Below are positions 34,101 through 45,939 of a stretch of 64,000 nucleotides of DNA, piece after piece (within the stretch, counting starts at the first letter, position 1; each line of letters begins with the position of its first letter). Origin of the DNA: Sebastes aleutianus. Lineage: Eukaryota > Chordata > Actinopteri > Perciformes > Sebastidae. Below the pieces are notes generated by a model. It made no database searches. It worked only from the letters and a program-made list of their open reading frames with translations, and had not been told where the DNA came from. A program made the translations under genes and the position numbers. The stretch is taken from assembly GCA_916700875.1 (NCBI GenBank), contig CAKAKS010000039.1, forward strand, positions 23,395,315 to 23,459,314, given 5' to 3'.

Positions 34101-35004
34101 TCTTTACAGCCCTGGCTCTCTTTCAGAGGAACACCACAGGACTCGGTGAAACCTGCCAGGCACACACAGCTGTCACCTAACAAGACAAGACAGCAAGATT
34201 AATACATGAGTTAATGTTTATTTAAAGGTCCCATATTATAAAAAAGTGAGATTTTCATGTTTTTTTTATTATAAAGCAGGCTTAAGTCCTATATAAATAC
34301 TGTGAAAGTATCGAAACACTCAATCCACAGGGAAATACACACAGCCCGTATTCAGAAACTCTGCATTTGAAACAAGCTGTCAGGATTTCTGCCCATTTGT
34401 GATGTCACGAATATACAATATTTTGACCCGTGACACAATTTTAGGCGTAAACATACTAAATGTGTCCCAGTTTATTCATGGTTGCAGTGTATGTGAATGT
34501 CATCAGCTGACAGGAAGTAAACATGGACCCAAGCTGTTGCCTAGCAACGCAATTCTGTTGCAATTCTGTCAAAATGCGCTAAAACGGAGCGTTTCAGACA
34601 GAGGGTAAATACAGGCGTATTCAGGCTGACAGTATGAGGAAAATAAAAGTTTTTTTTAACATTACAGCATGTAAACATGTTCTAGAAGAAACACAAAATA
34701 CAAGTAAGCACCTGAAAATTAGCACGATATGGGACCTTTAAAGAGTGTGATATTATAGAAGCACTCTCTTTAGGTTGAGTGTCCAACCACAGCTGTTTTT
34801 ATCTCTGATAGACTCACCATCCAGATGCAAAGCTGCTACTCGACTCCAGCTTGCTCTGATCTGACAGCATGTGTCCACCTGACTAGCCAACGTTAGCTCA
34901 GTTGGACTGCTCACTTTCACTTCGTCGCTACTCTCTCCTTTAATTGATTTATCGTGGACACGTATTTGTCCAAATGCGTTAAACCCAAAGCCGAACCACC
35001 GCAT
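31109..35004 (-). CDS. rccd1: RCC1 domain-containing protein 1
   Basis: Complete 379-aa protein from eight exons: 35004-34818, 34176-33976, 33384-33216, 32752-32631, 32541-32434, 31729-31559, 31464-31441, 31266-31109; phases join. Human RCCD1 (376 aa, from memory) acts in the nucleus with the demethylase KDM8 in H3K36 methylation control and chromosome segregation. Seen: the N-terminal start MRWFGFGFNAFGQ, and RCC1-type propeller repeats as SHGQLGHGGL, GGWHSVCV, LYVWGWNESGQLGLP, SCGSRHTAAV, LYTWGWGDYGQLG and ACGMWNTFAAV. Exon 7 is only 24 nt. The middle (exon 2) is poorly conserved, as in the family. Intron 2 carries a LINE fragment, intron 1 a TTAA-flanked MITE, and intron 3 (32753-33215) another repeat. 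Confidence 0.95.
31441..31464 (-). other. 24-nt microexon of rccd1
   Basis: Bounded by CACAG acceptor and GTAAGT donor. It encodes GDLYTWGW and keeps frame with both neighbours, so it supplies the core of one propeller blade; skipping it removes eight residues without a frameshift. Confidence 0.85.
31730..32433. other. rccd1 intron 5
   Basis: No exon seen. It contains a near-palindromic stretch around 32060-32290 (CATTTTCACAACAGCCATTTGACATGT.. with TGACATGTTACTG-like sequence inverted on the right), suggestive of another MITE; ends not resolved. Confidence 0.3.
32786..33205 (-). repeat. Non-LTR retrotransposon 3' end, antisense
   Basis: Starts AGAATATATCTTTATTGTCA.. TTGTACAAGTACAACGGAAT and continues with CATTATTGCACGGTG. 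Read on the minus strand, this is a common fish LINE/SINE 3' terminus. It sits in rccd1 intron 3. Confidence 0.5.
33470..33940 (+). mobile_element. LINE 3' fragment in rccd1 intron 2
   Basis: A frame reads FISWYGLLSLRNRNRLQCIV then KLCSKIAGTTLNDLTPL, the end of a CR1/L2/Rex-like reverse transcriptase, followed by a 3' tail with AATAATAAAGTTTTCCTTGACC. It is antisense to rccd1, 5'-truncated and contains stops. Confidence 0.75.
34226..34737. mobile_element. TTAA-flanked MITE (piggyBac-like)
   Basis: A 512-bp non-coding element with terminal inverted repeats AGGTCCCATAT / ATATGGGACCT, flanked on both sides by TTAA (34222-34225 and 34738-34741). That target duplication is diagnostic of the piggyBac type. 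It lies in rccd1 intron 1. Confidence 0.8.
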
Positions 35005-35095
35005 TTGAAACGCTGCACCTCTTGTTTACTTCTGCTGAGCAGTGAACACTGGTAGCGCCGGGATGCACTGCGCATGCGCGACAGTAGTATTGCAA
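35005..35095 (-). promoter_or_regulatory. rccd1 promoter with NRF1-like palindrome
   Basis: TGCGCATGCGCG (35069-35080) matches the NRF1 consensus palindrome and lies about 65 bases upstream of the rccd1 start codon in a short CpG-rich patch. It suggests a constitutive TATA-less promoter. Confidence 0.5.
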
Positions 35096-35104
35096 AATGC
35101 CTAC

Positions 35105-35701
35105 TAGTGATGGGAATTCCGTCTCTTTTTAGTGAGCCAGATCATTTGGCTCAGCTTACCAAGAAGAGCCGGCTCTTTCAACTCCCAAACGGCTCTTCGT
35201 TTTACCACTTCTGCCTTTTATAGTTCAGCCAAATTTAGCGCTGTTTTGACCTATTAGTATGTGTGTACATATATCACTTAAATTATTCAATATAATTATA
35301 CTGAACCTTATAATTTCCAGAATACAGTAATTTTACATGCTGCTTCATTTCCAACTGTCACTCATCTTGTCTGCTGTTCGCGCACCACATTCCTCTCTCT
35401 TTCTCTCCTCCTCTTCCTCCTGCTCTGTTCCTGTAGACCGTCAGCGCGCCGCGCACCTCCGCCCCTCCCTGCTTGATGGTATGATCATTGTCTGCAATCA
35501 CCTGATTGGTCGCACGGACGCCATTAACACAACATTAAGTCACAGTCAGTGCATGGAGTGTCCGTGGCACGGAGAAGATCATCATATCATTCTGCCTTGA
35601 ATTAATTGAAGAAAAAAGAAAAAAAAAAACTCTTGGCTCTTATCGTTCACTTAAAAGAGCCGGCTCAAAGAGCTGGCTCGTTCGGAACTGACACATCACT
35701 A
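35105..35701. mobile_element. Non-autonomous DNA transposon upstream of rccd1
   Basis: Left end TAGTGATGGGAATTCCG is mirrored by the right end (reverse complement TAGTGATGTGTCAGTTCCG). Subterminal AAGAGCCGGCTCTTT-type palindromes occur on both sides (about 35162-35175 and 35656-35666). No transposase. I recognise it as a common fish repeat; a hAT relationship is plausible, but no clear 8-bp duplication was seen. Confidence 0.65.
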
Positions 35702-35705
35702 TATA

Positions 35706-36290
35706 GCACATTTCAGCAACAGGGCAATTCAAAGTGCTCTACATAAACATTCAAGAACATTGCAACAAAGTGCAAAATAACGTTAAGACATAATTAAAAC
35801 AGTTATAAAAACATAGAAACAATAAAGATTAGAAAATAAAAACAAGCTAAAAATAAAAGCTATGATAGAAGCTAAAATAGAGTATTACACACAAGAGTCA
35901 AAGCTCTAGTGCAGTATAAGATCATTATCTGGTTTAATAAAAGGCAGCAGCAAACAGGAAAGTTTTAAGCTTTGATTTAAAAGAACTCAGAGTTGGAGTT
36001 GGTCCTGCAGGTTTCTGGGAGCTTGTTCCAGATATTTGGTGCATAAAAACTGAACTCTGCTTCTTCTGCATGTTTAGTTCTGACTCTGGGGACACTAAGC
36101 AGACCTGATCCAGATGACCTGAGAGGTCTGGATGGTTCATAACATAGCAGAAGATCAGAAATGTATTTTGGCCCTAAACCATTTAGTGCTTTGTAAACCA
36201 GCAGGAGTATTTTGAAATCAATTCTCTGAGAGACAGGGAGCCAGTTGGGTAAAGATGGGTGAACTCAGCAGATTCTGGTACAGAGGTTTT
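35706..36290 (-). mobile_element. LINE 3' fragment, antisense
   Basis: The minus strand reads GLGPKYISDLLLCYEPSRPL, then SGLLSVPRVRTKHAEEAEF, and NSEFFKSKLKTFLFAAAFY, the typical C-terminus of a fish LINE reverse transcriptase, followed by a 3' tail. It is 5'-truncated, with no polymerase domain. Confidence 0.75.
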
Positions 36291-36952
36291 TATTTGTTGT
36301 GCCCATGTGTTCAGTCAAAACTAGACAAAGATCAACCATACAATTAAGACACTGTGGATGTAGTGGAGTGATAATAATAAACATTAAAAACAAAAAGCAC
36401 ACAATCATGTGCATGAAATGGTTTTGGTGTGTTTAGGTAGATGTTATGACTAGAAAATGCATTTACATGTGGATGCTAAAAGATGCTGACTCAGAATTCA
36501 CACTAAATATAGTAGCATACAAAATGAAAATTAAAGAGTATTTTGGGGAATAATAATGACACAAATAAAAACATTTGCAAATGTCAAGGAATGGCAATCT
36601 TTAGTAAAGAATGTATAGAGTAGCCTTATTGGTCTTCCAAGTCGAACATACACTTTTGGTGGTGGTCCATGAACATATAGTATAATTAAGATAAATAAAA
36701 TGATTGGAAAAACTATGTGAAACCACTTCTGGGAGTATCTGCTGGCTTTCATTCTACTACCTTTCTTCTTTCATGCCTTTATTGCTTTACTCAGTTTTTG
36801 GTTAAGACACATGAGCATTTCAGGATCGGCTTGTACACATCCAGACCAAAACTTGATTTCCTGCAAAAGTGAAATGACTTCACTGGTCCCACATAATACT
36901 TAAAGCACTTTAACATTGCCAGGAGGCACATCCAAACGCTGCAGCTGTGTTT
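36291..36952. other. unc45a 3' UTR side, no further gene
   Basis: The part next to the unc45a stop is its 3' UTR, with a minus-strand AATAAA at 36778-36783. The remainder is AT-rich with no exon. Confidence 0.5.
36778..36783 (-). terminator. Poly(A) signal of unc45a
   Basis: AATAAA on the minus strand about 170 bases after the stop codon. Confidence 0.5.
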
Positions 36953-39900
36953 TCAGGGTTCAGGTTCTTTGCCCTTTTCCCTCCCTTCCCTGGTCGTGAT
37001 GATGCTGTACTCCACGGCCTTGTCCAGACAGTTCTGAGCTATCTTAGAAACGGCCTCTGGCGTGCCCTCGCTTCCCTTCGCCAAGACAGTAAGAATCTCC
37101 AGAGCTTCACTCTCCATTAGCGTCTCAGCCAGACTCTTCTCCGCCTGCATCAGGTTGTGAACTATGACCACTCCACGGTGACGCAGGTCGGGTATTTCAC
37201 AGAGCAGTAGCGACTGTATAATCTCTAGCCAGTGGGTCGTCTGAGAAGAGAACAGGAAGTAATGTGAGCTTAAACACAAACATTAATGATTGTAGTATGC
37301 CACAGTGCTGCGTTGATGGATGTGTCGGGACAGTGAGCTGCTGCAGTGGTCTGCTTACTGTTCCAGGGATGCGGGCACAGAGCTCAGGCTGCTCGGCGGT
37401 CAACATGGCCAGAGTTCCTGCAGCAGCTTTCCGCAGCCTCTCGTCCTCCTCTCCGCTGTAGAGGACGAGCAGCTTCAGGCGATCGTTCCCTGTGGCCAGG
37501 TACATCTTCTGTACCTGAGGATACACCAAACACCCGCTTTTACTTCTATATTTCAGCATATTTGTGCCATATAATTATCTATAAATATGCGTCTTACCTC
37601 TGTGCTTAAAACCATATTACACATGCACTCTGTGGCAGAAGCTCGGACCAGCTCGTGCTCCTCAAACATGTAGCCTTCGATTTTGGGGACCGCCTTCTCC
37701 TTTATGATCTTTTGTCTGTGAAGCAACATACTTCATCAAAAACAAGCAGATACTCTAAACACTGATACAAAACTGTAATGTCACAATAAAAAATATATTA
37801 TGAAAGGAAGTCAGAACTCGAGACTTGAAAGCAAAAATAATAGTGTGAAGCTTTAACCTGATAAAATCCGAGGACAATAAAGACAGCACCAGACAGGCAT
37901 AGTTGTACATCTTAAAAGGTGTATATATCTATACACTGAAAGGACAAGGCGACAGCTATGTAAAATCACATTATTAACACTGTCAAACTATTATCACAGC
38001 TTTGAGGTCAGCATTCAGATACTTGAAATACTTGCATCTTGACCTGTAATTTGGTTTATGACTTGACTTGGACTTGCCCCCTAAAACAGTTCTGGTAAAA
38101 ATATTTTCACTTTTTTGTTTCATTTTTAGGAAGCAAACTAAGATCTTGCATGTTTAACCATAAAAAAATTATACATGAATCTGTAACATTTATGAAATTA
38201 TGTTCCTTTGTTTGAGTAAGGTAGATTTTCCATAGGAACAAAAATAAAACAAGAATTAAGCTTTGTGTGAAAAGGTTGCCTTTGCCCATTTTCAGTAGAC
38301 CCTGTTGCAACTTTAAAAGTGTTTTTTGTGTCTGCTTAATATTCATTTTAGTCTAATGTTTCAGTTTATTTGATACACTATCAATTAAGATGTATATATG
38401 ACACAACCTTGTTTAGTTTGTTCCAGGGTTCATAGGATCTTTGTTGTTCTGCCCTGGATATATTTGGGTAGACCAGCTGCTCAATCAAGGAAAGTGCAAA
38501 GAGGTTTGCCTAATTATGGCAAAGCACTACACTCTGGTTTCTGCATACTTGTAGGTTATGTCCCGTTATAATTGACTGTGTTTTGAACGTGTATTCTTAG
38601 GAGAGACTCCCCCTAGTGGCCAACCTGAGTCTATCACTGATGCCGGCCAGGTTGGTGAGAGCCATGAGTGCCTCGAAGTTCTGCAGCAGGGTGCATTCAA
38701 GGCTCAGAAGACTGACAAGGGGGCGCACCATCTCATAGATCTGAGAGCAGAGTGAGACAAGGTTAAATACAAAATATTCTTTGAGTTGTTTTTTTTTTTA
38801 ACTGAAGAGGCTTTTATAGCATGCAATTCTTACCCTTTCTCCTGGGAAGGCAATCTGTGGGTTAGCTGTGATGGTTATTTTTGCCAGGGCTTGTGCTGCT
38901 TTGACTTTCCCTAAATCTGTGTTGTCAGATGCCAGTGGGATCAAAGCCTATGGAGGAAAACAGTCAACATGTAAACCTACTAAAGCAAGGTGTTTAGATC
39001 AGTTTGCAGGCTAAACTTAAGTGTATTTATTAGGGTGCTCCACCTTTCCTCCACCCTGTGCCACCACTGTGCCTCTGTCTTCCTGTCGTTCCACCAAAGC
39101 CAAGAAGACCCTGCCATGAGAAAAGGCGTTAACAGAAAATCTACATAGAGGACAGTGTGTGAAAAAGACTTAACTGCCATTTTACTACCTGGCGATACCG
39201 TCCCGACAAGCCTCCGTGAGGGCAGGACTCTCCTGTTTGACCATACACACCAACGCAGACACCACACCGGCCTCCAGCAGCTTCCCCACTCTTTTCTCCA
39301 CATGGGAAGGTGCATCCTGACACATGGACAGACAGACAGGATCATGTAAAACAATCTCTAAAAAGAAATATCCAATTAGTATTAACACCAACTTTGAAGA
39401 AACAGGAGAGCAGTAGAGCTACTGTGCAATATGAAAGTAATAATGTGCGATGTTTGTACGCAGCAACTGTAACTCTACATTAAAAATGAAGAACTGAAAT
39501 GGTACCTTGGGGTGCTCCTCGGGGATGTGCTGCTTCGCATACTTAGCCAGCTCCACCATCTGAGGGTCTGGCTTCTCCACCTCGTAGCTGTTGGTGCAAT
39601 TCACTAATGTGGAGCCCACAGCAAACAGCACCGTCTTATCCTCAGACTGCAGGAACACAAAGAAAAACAAGGCTAACCCAGTTAACTATAAAAGTGTTTG
39701 TGTGTATTCTTATAATGGTAGTTTCAAACACTACACAAGAAGTAAATTATAACCACAAAGATGCTCTTCTGCCCTCTATTGTCCACGTGTGGCAAGTATT
39801 AAAACCTCCAATTACAATCATCAGTCAAACCTTTGCTAGCTCAAACATGGCCACGAGAGCGTTCTTGTCTTCTACCAAATCCTCCTTCACATCAGCATCA

Positions 39901-42900
39901 AAGGTGAGGTAGGCGAGGCCTTCCACAGACCACCGGCGGGAGGTTGGGGGCAGAGACTCATTACACAGCCACCTAAAAGAGAATGAGACACAGCTTGCTT
40001 CTTATTTCAAATCTGAGGAATCACTCATCTGTTGTTATGCAACAATGTGGATCAGACACATTTCTCCTAATCTATGCCCGATGCTCCAGATTCAACACAG
40101 GCAGACATACTTCCTGCACTGCTTGGCGAGCTTTAGCGTGGATCCCTCTGCAAACTGCTTCATGCTGAAGTCTGTCCCTCCTGCTGATCCGAGCTTGCAC
40201 AAACCCTGTGTAATAACCATCAAAGCATTATCTTTACTGAGAGATGTTCTTTTTTCTCCAACTGTCTGAGATAAATGCACTTTGCTTTAGTTGCAGCACT
40301 TACCACCAGGGCTCTCACGCGTATCCTGTCATTCTCGCTCTTCTTGTAGAGGTCCTTCAGAAGCGCCACGCCGTTGGCCGTGATGAAGGAGGCTCTCTTG
40401 GCCTTGCCTGCCGCGTGGATAAGAGTCTCCACCGCTACCTGCTGGTGAGTCACATCTTCGGAAGCACACAGAGCGATCACTGCGTCCATCATCCCTGACA
40501 TCTCCAGAGCTCTGTTACCCACTTCGCTCGGTCCTTGGAGGAGCACCGACACTGTCTGGATGGCTCGCAGCATGCCGCCTAGGACGTGTCGGCTAAAATG
40601 TTGCCTACCCAGAAAAAATGTCAGATAAGAAAGTTAGTGAAGGAATGCCACTTTTTGGCTTATGGCTGTAATTCTTTTTTTTCCATGTTCATAAGTTATG
40701 CAGTATTAAGCAGCTCGAGTAACAGAAACTTTGGAAATTAGTAGCAAGAGTTTCAGCCGTCAACTCACTGTACATATTCTTCACATAGCTTGTTGAAGTT
40801 CTCCCTCTCTGCGTCGCTCTTCAGGTCATCGTAGAGTTTGCTAAGCAAGACGGAGCAGTTCATGTGGGAGTTGTCTGTAAGGGGTGGACCTTCTGAGAGC
40901 TCAGGGACCGTCCCGGCCACCTCCAGGATTTTCTTCAGTCCTGCAGGAGAACAAGGAGTTCATTAATCTGGCTACAGCGATGCCAGATGAAACTGATATG
41001 GGTTTGGAGTAGCTGAGGCCATAGGCAAATTTCATTTGACCTTTGAAAAACATGGAGTGAACACTTCCTTCTCCTTCCCATGGTAGTGCAACTTACTAAA
41101 AAACTGGCAGAAGGTCTATGTCTGTTTTGTATCCATCATAGCATAAAAATGTGAGAAATTCTACTTGATGTGCAGGTGTGTGTTTCATACCCTGGTCTAT
41201 CACCCATAACGTGAGGGAGTTATCTGGGTTTTTGAAGGACTTGCGGGGAACTTGTTTGACCAGGAGGTTGATGGCGCTGTCTCTGCCCGGCCCCGACACA
41301 TTAGATGCTGGCATCATTTCCAAGAGGTGGCGTAGCATTGAGCGTAGCTCCTTGGAGGGTTCTGTGTTAAAATCACACAGTCAATAACTGTTGAAGGCGC
41401 AGGACAGAAAGCTGATACACACAAAAAAAGCATTTCTTATTGGTTAACTATCGTGTGTGGCCAGCTCCAAATATAAACAGGATCACAATCCAAACTCACC
41501 AGGAAGTATTGCTTCATCCTTCCCTCTGATCTCTCGGTTCATGCCCTCCGTCAGAGCCTCAAACATCACCTGCAGCAGGTGGCAGGCGGCCAGAGACACA
41601 GTGGAGGCTCCTGATCCCATTACTTCACACAGCTGCTCCATTCCCAACTCATTCACTATAGCCATGGTCTGGGAACAAAACAGTGGATGTCAGCAGAAAA
41701 GCAATTCATAAGTGTTACTAGCATGGTGAATATGGTCTCTGACAGACAAGGATGTTAATATATAGCACAGCTGACTTCACAATGAACGGAAACAGATGCA
41801 TACGAATTAAAAGGAACAAAATACAAATAAGAGGGACATCACTATGGATACTGTTTTATCTATGTTTTCCAAGAAAGAAAAAACAAGTTTGCATGCCTGT
41901 TAAAAAATGACTTTAAAGATGATGTAATGAATAACTTCAGAGGGAATTGTTCTACTTACTCTGGACTGATGCCCTGTGCACAACCCAACCAGGGTCCTCA
42001 GGGCAGAAAGGACAACTTCCTCCTGCTTTGAATGAAGAAGTTTCTGAATCAGCTTCACTCCATCGTTACGGAAGATCTGCTCAGCTCCTGCGTCTTCTCG
42101 AGATAATACCACTAGATTCTGAGCAGCCTGAAATTTAATAATGGATCACATCATTTTGGTGCAATACAACTTTACAGACAGATCAAGATATGAGGAATAA
42201 AAATCAAACAGATATTAAAAGAGCAGTTTGTTATCTTCCTGCCTTAGGAGTTGCCCTTACCTTTTGTCGATCCGAGTCATTTGCAGATGCATCTAAGAGG
42301 AGGGAGAACATTTGTTGCACACGAGCATCTGTGGAGTTTAGTTGCACCGACTACACGGTGAAGAGAAAAGACCCTGATTAGAAACACTTTCTTCAGGGTA
42401 CAGCTTAAAAAACAAGTGAAACCTGCTTGACATTTAGACCACTTTATAAAAAAAACAACACATCACCTTCTGCTGGATCTGTGCTCCCAGCTGTCTGAGC
42501 AGATCCTGGAAGGCTTTGTTTTTAGGCTCCAGCTGGGCACACCTCTGAGCATCCAGAAACGCCTGGTCAAGCCGACTGAGTTTCTGGAAAGCCTGAGCTC
42601 TGCGGAACCTGGCTTTCACATCACCTGGGTCAGTATCGAGAGCTGGAAAGAGTGACAGACATGACATTCAATATAACTGTGTACATACATTCATAAATCT
42701 TAATCCTGCTAGAGAGACAGTTCATGCAACTGTAGTTTTTTTTAAACTTTCACCTGAAATGTGAACTATACACACTTAAAGATGCTATTGATAACATTCA
42801 GCCACTAGATGTCGCATTCTCCCTCCCTGTTCCATTCCATTTACTTCACAACAAGTCGTTGCCAGGCAATTACCATCAATCTCAGCAATTTATCGTTTTT

Positions 42901-44942
42901 TTCCACACGAACCGACGACCCAGGGATACCACATGATACCAACGTCATTTTACTATTGGCTCACAAGCCTTGTTAGAAATGGGAATCAAACATCAGATAT
43001 CTTCCAAAGAGATAACAAAACATTAATTTTGGACCCGCCAACATTTTTAAAATGATTAATTCACAATTTTTTTTCTCAAGAAAAGCCATTCTTTTATTTG
43101 GCACCTTTCAAAACGCTCTGTGGATGTATTTTTTTTGTATTTGTCTGCATAAAAATGTCAATAAGACCTTTAAAAGCAGCTGTATATTGTTTCTTCCATC
43201 AAAGATAAGACAGTTGGAGGGTGTATGTGTGTTGAAAGTGATTCTCAATTAAACTCTTTACCCAAGGATCACCATGAGTATCTCATGTCATTTGAAAATA
43301 GCTGCTGTTGAGCATTTCAAATTAATATCTTGTCACTTTAAGCATTCAGGATCGTGGTTAGGGGTAGCTGGACAACAAACTGGACTGGACAAAAAACACT
43401 GACCACCTTTACAGGAAGGGCCAAAGCAGACTGTATTTCCTGAGGAGGCTGGGATCATTTAACATCTGCACAAAACTCCTGCAGATGTTCTACCAATCTG
43501 TGGTAGCCAGCATCCTTTTCTACGCTGTGGTATGCTGGGGGGGCAGCACAACTAAGAGGGACACCTTGAGGCTGGACAAGCTGATCAGGCGGGCCTGCTC
43601 TGTGGTCAGCATGGAGCTCAACTCTCTGGTGACGGTGGCAGAGGAAAGAACACTCAACAGACTGCTGGCAATACTGGACAACGGCAGCCATCCTCTGCAC
43701 ACCGTCATCACCAAACAGAGGAGCTCCTTTAGTGCTGCTCCCCAAGTGCTCCACAGACAGACTCAGGAAATCCTTTGTCCCCCGAGCCATCAAACTGTAC
43801 AACACCTCTCATAGGTGGGGGGGCGGGGGGGTGACAAAGGAGGACAGTCTGCAGGACAGATAATAATGCACACAGTGCACTTTCATAGACTAAGCTACTG
43901 GAGTTACCCTGCACTATACTCATTTTTAACAGTCTCTTCTGTACTATATTCACTTTTTTTTAATAGTCGTGTATCACAGCTGTTACCCTGCACTATATTC
44001 AGTTGTATTCATCTCCTTGTATTTTTATATCTGGTATATTTTTTTGTACTTTGTACTTTGCACTACTAACTTTTTTACTGCCTTTTTACTAACATGTTTT
44101 GCACTATGGAACTGTGATGCTGGAAACTTGAATTTCCCTCGGGATCAATAAAGTTACTATCTACCTATCTATCTATCTACCATCTATCTAGCTACCATCT
44201 ATCTATCTACCATCTATCTACCTATCTAGCCATCTAGCCATCTAGCCATCTAGCCATCTATCTATCTATCTATCTATCTATCTGTCTATCCGTCTATCCA
44301 TCTATCCATCCATCTATCTATCTACCTATCTATCTATCTACCATCTATCTACCTATCTAGCCATCTATCTATCTACCTACCTACCTATCTATCTACCTAT
44401 CTATCTATCTATCTATCTACCTATCCATCTATCTATAACCCCCCATGGGTCCAAACTTCAGCAGGTCACAGTAAATCTATCTGAATGGGTAGATTTCAAT
44501 CCAGGTAAAGTAGGCTCAATTCAAGATAATATTATCTTTGTACTCTGAGAACTCTACAACAACATCCTGGTCAGTAAAGCATCCCACCTTTAGATGCATC
44601 AGCCTCCGCCTTGCTGTACTGCTCCTGCTTCAGGTAGCAGGCGGAGCGGTTTCGGTGCAGCACAGCGGTCTCTGCTCGGCTGTCACTCAGCTTTAATGCT
44701 TTGGTGTAGCAGCAGATAGCACCCTGCACGTCTCCTGCCTTGAACAGGGTGTTGCCCTCCTCCTTCAGGGCTGCAGGATCCTGGTTATAGAGGGAAAGGC
44801 AGAGTAACACACATAACAGAGGCTCACTCAGGATGACTGAAATGCTTCTAGTAAATGTTATTGTCATGACAACTGCGAAGCTAAAAAGGCTCTATGTAAC
44901 TAACTACTGTCAGCTTACCTTCTCTTTTTCACTCGTACTCAT
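36953..44942 (-). CDS. unc45a: UNC-45 myosin chaperone A
   Basis: Complete 942-aa protein (human UNC45A 944 aa). Exons: 44942-44919, 44780-44588, 42642-42467, 42350-42261, 42127-41960, 41668-41500, 41361-41191, 40940-40769, 40604-40304, 40205-40111, 39972-39831, 39646-39506, 39316-39189, 39110-39044, 38947-38834, 38740-38625, 37715-37598, 37514-37359, 37240-36953. UNC45A is the general-cell co-chaperone that links Hsp90 to myosin heads. Seen: the N-terminal TPR domain (KEEGNTLFKAGDVQGAICCY, AVLHRNRSACYLK, LEPKNKAFQDLL), the central armadillo-like region (SLAACHLLQVMFEALTEG, HAAGKAKRASFITANGV) and the UCS domain (LKLAKQCRKWLCN, MVELAKYAKQHIPEEHPK, LQNFEALMALTNLAGISD, TGNDRLKLLVLYSGEEDE, CLDKAVEYSI). 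Sequence favours unc45a over the muscle unc45b. Two donors are weak: exon 11 (G|GTTTGA) and exon 16 (AG|GTTGGC). Confidence 0.96.
38266..38528 (+). repeat. Unclassified dispersed repeat, copy 1
   Basis: About 260 bp in unc45a intron 16, matching 49569-49826 in the same orientation over nearly all its length. Shared blocks: TGTGAAAAGGTTGCCTTT, GTGTCTGCTTAAT, TTCATAGGAT, TTTGTTGTTCTGCC, GTGCAAA.AGGTTTGCCT. No coding and no terminal repeats seen. Confidence 0.65.
42645..43330. other. unc45a intron 2, distal part
   Basis: No exon or definite mobile element could be assigned. Confidence 0.35.
43345..44150 (+). mobile_element. L2-like LINE 3' end in unc45a intron 2
   Basis: A plus-strand frame reads KGQSRLYFLRRLGSF, QMFYQSVVASILFYAVVCWG, LIRRACSVVSMELNSLVTVA and LAILDNGSHPLHTVITKQRS, the C-terminal region of a CR1/L2-clade reverse transcriptase. 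A 3' UTR follows, ending CCCTCGGGATCAATAAAGTT and running straight into an ATCT microsatellite. It is antisense to unc45a and 5'-truncated. Confidence 0.85.
44150..44437 (+). repeat. (ATCT)n microsatellite
   Basis: About 290 bp of ATCT units with interruptions (ACCT, AGCC, ATCC). It directly continues the 3' end of the LINE and so probably grew from its simple-repeat tail. Confidence 0.9.
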
Positions 44943-45054
44943 CTTTGAGGTGTACTACACAACACCGCGTTACTTAATATGGATAATAAGTCGTTTAATT
45001 GTACTCTACTTGCTCACAAACGCTGCTCACTCTTCAGTCAAACATGTTACATCT

Positions 45055-45110
45055 TGATACGCTTCCGGGTGTCCCAGAGCACGTTGATGACGTTTTACGT
45101 AAAACCCACG
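45055..45110 (-). promoter_or_regulatory. Probable unc45a core promoter
   Basis: About 120 bases upstream of the unc45a ATG are an ETS-type site (CTTCCGGG, 45062-45069) and a CRE-like TGACGTTT. There is no TATA box in a clear position. Confidence 0.35.
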
Positions 45111-45299
45111 CCCCTCTCTCTCTCCTCACGCTGCATTACCATATAAGGAAGAGAGGAGCCAGAGAGGAGTCTGTCTCCATCTCTGCTTTATTTGGGTATA
45201 TGTTCATTCTGTCTTTCTTCAGTCCACACAGACACAGAGGGTTTATCAACCTTATTATAGTAAAAGAATAGAGCACAAAAATTCAAGTTTTTTAATGCA

Positions 45300-45658
45300 T
45301 TCAGCTGTAGGAGCTATTTTAATGTTGTTGTTGGTCCACTTTTCTAACCACTGGCGCACTTTACACTTACTTTACACTATACATCCTATATACCACTTTA
45401 TAGACTGCACATATGTAAATATGACATGTATTTATTGCACATACTTCATTTATTCATTGACGGACTGCACACACTATGTTCACCCATTCACTCTGTATCT
45501 TTTATATCTCTATTATTGTTTTTATAATTTTTGTATACCTTTATACCTCTCCTTTGTTTCACTCTGTTTGCTGATGTTTGCTGATGTTGCTGCTTCGACA
45601 CCGGAATTTTCCTTCGGGGATTAATAAAGGTTCATCTTATCTTATCCTATCTTATCTT
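45300..45658 (+). mobile_element. LINE 3' UTR with TCTTA tail
   Basis: AT-rich, non-coding, ending CCGGAATTTTCCTTCGGGGA then TTAATAAAGG and a tail of ATCTTATCTTATCCTATCTT. This matches the 3' end style of the L2-like copy at 43345 but is a diverged or different subfamily. Confidence 0.6.
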
Positions 45659-45939
45659 AAATGCTTAGTGTTAGATGGTTTGTAAGAATCAGAAATGCTT
45701 GTTAACAGTGACACCTGTGGCCGTTAAGACAACGAAAGTCAGCGTCGGGCTCACGCTTGTGCTCGCTCTATATATAGATATAATATATATATAGACATGA
45801 ACAAGCATCGCTCAAAACAGTGAGGCGACACACGTCAGCTAAAACCACAATATCACTCTATATTTCACCTGCTTGGCAGTAATGTTAGCTGAACAGACAA
45901 AGGTCTCTCCATGAATCAATGCTGATCCTAGTGTTGGCT

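Noticed and set aside
43485..43814. Plus-strand frame as a gene within unc45a
   Set aside because: It matches the C-terminal part of L2/CR1 LINE polyproteins and is followed by a LINE 3' UTR.
44150..44437. Repeat array considered as CRISPR-like
   Set aside because: The units are contiguous tetranucleotides without spacers, in a vertebrate intron.
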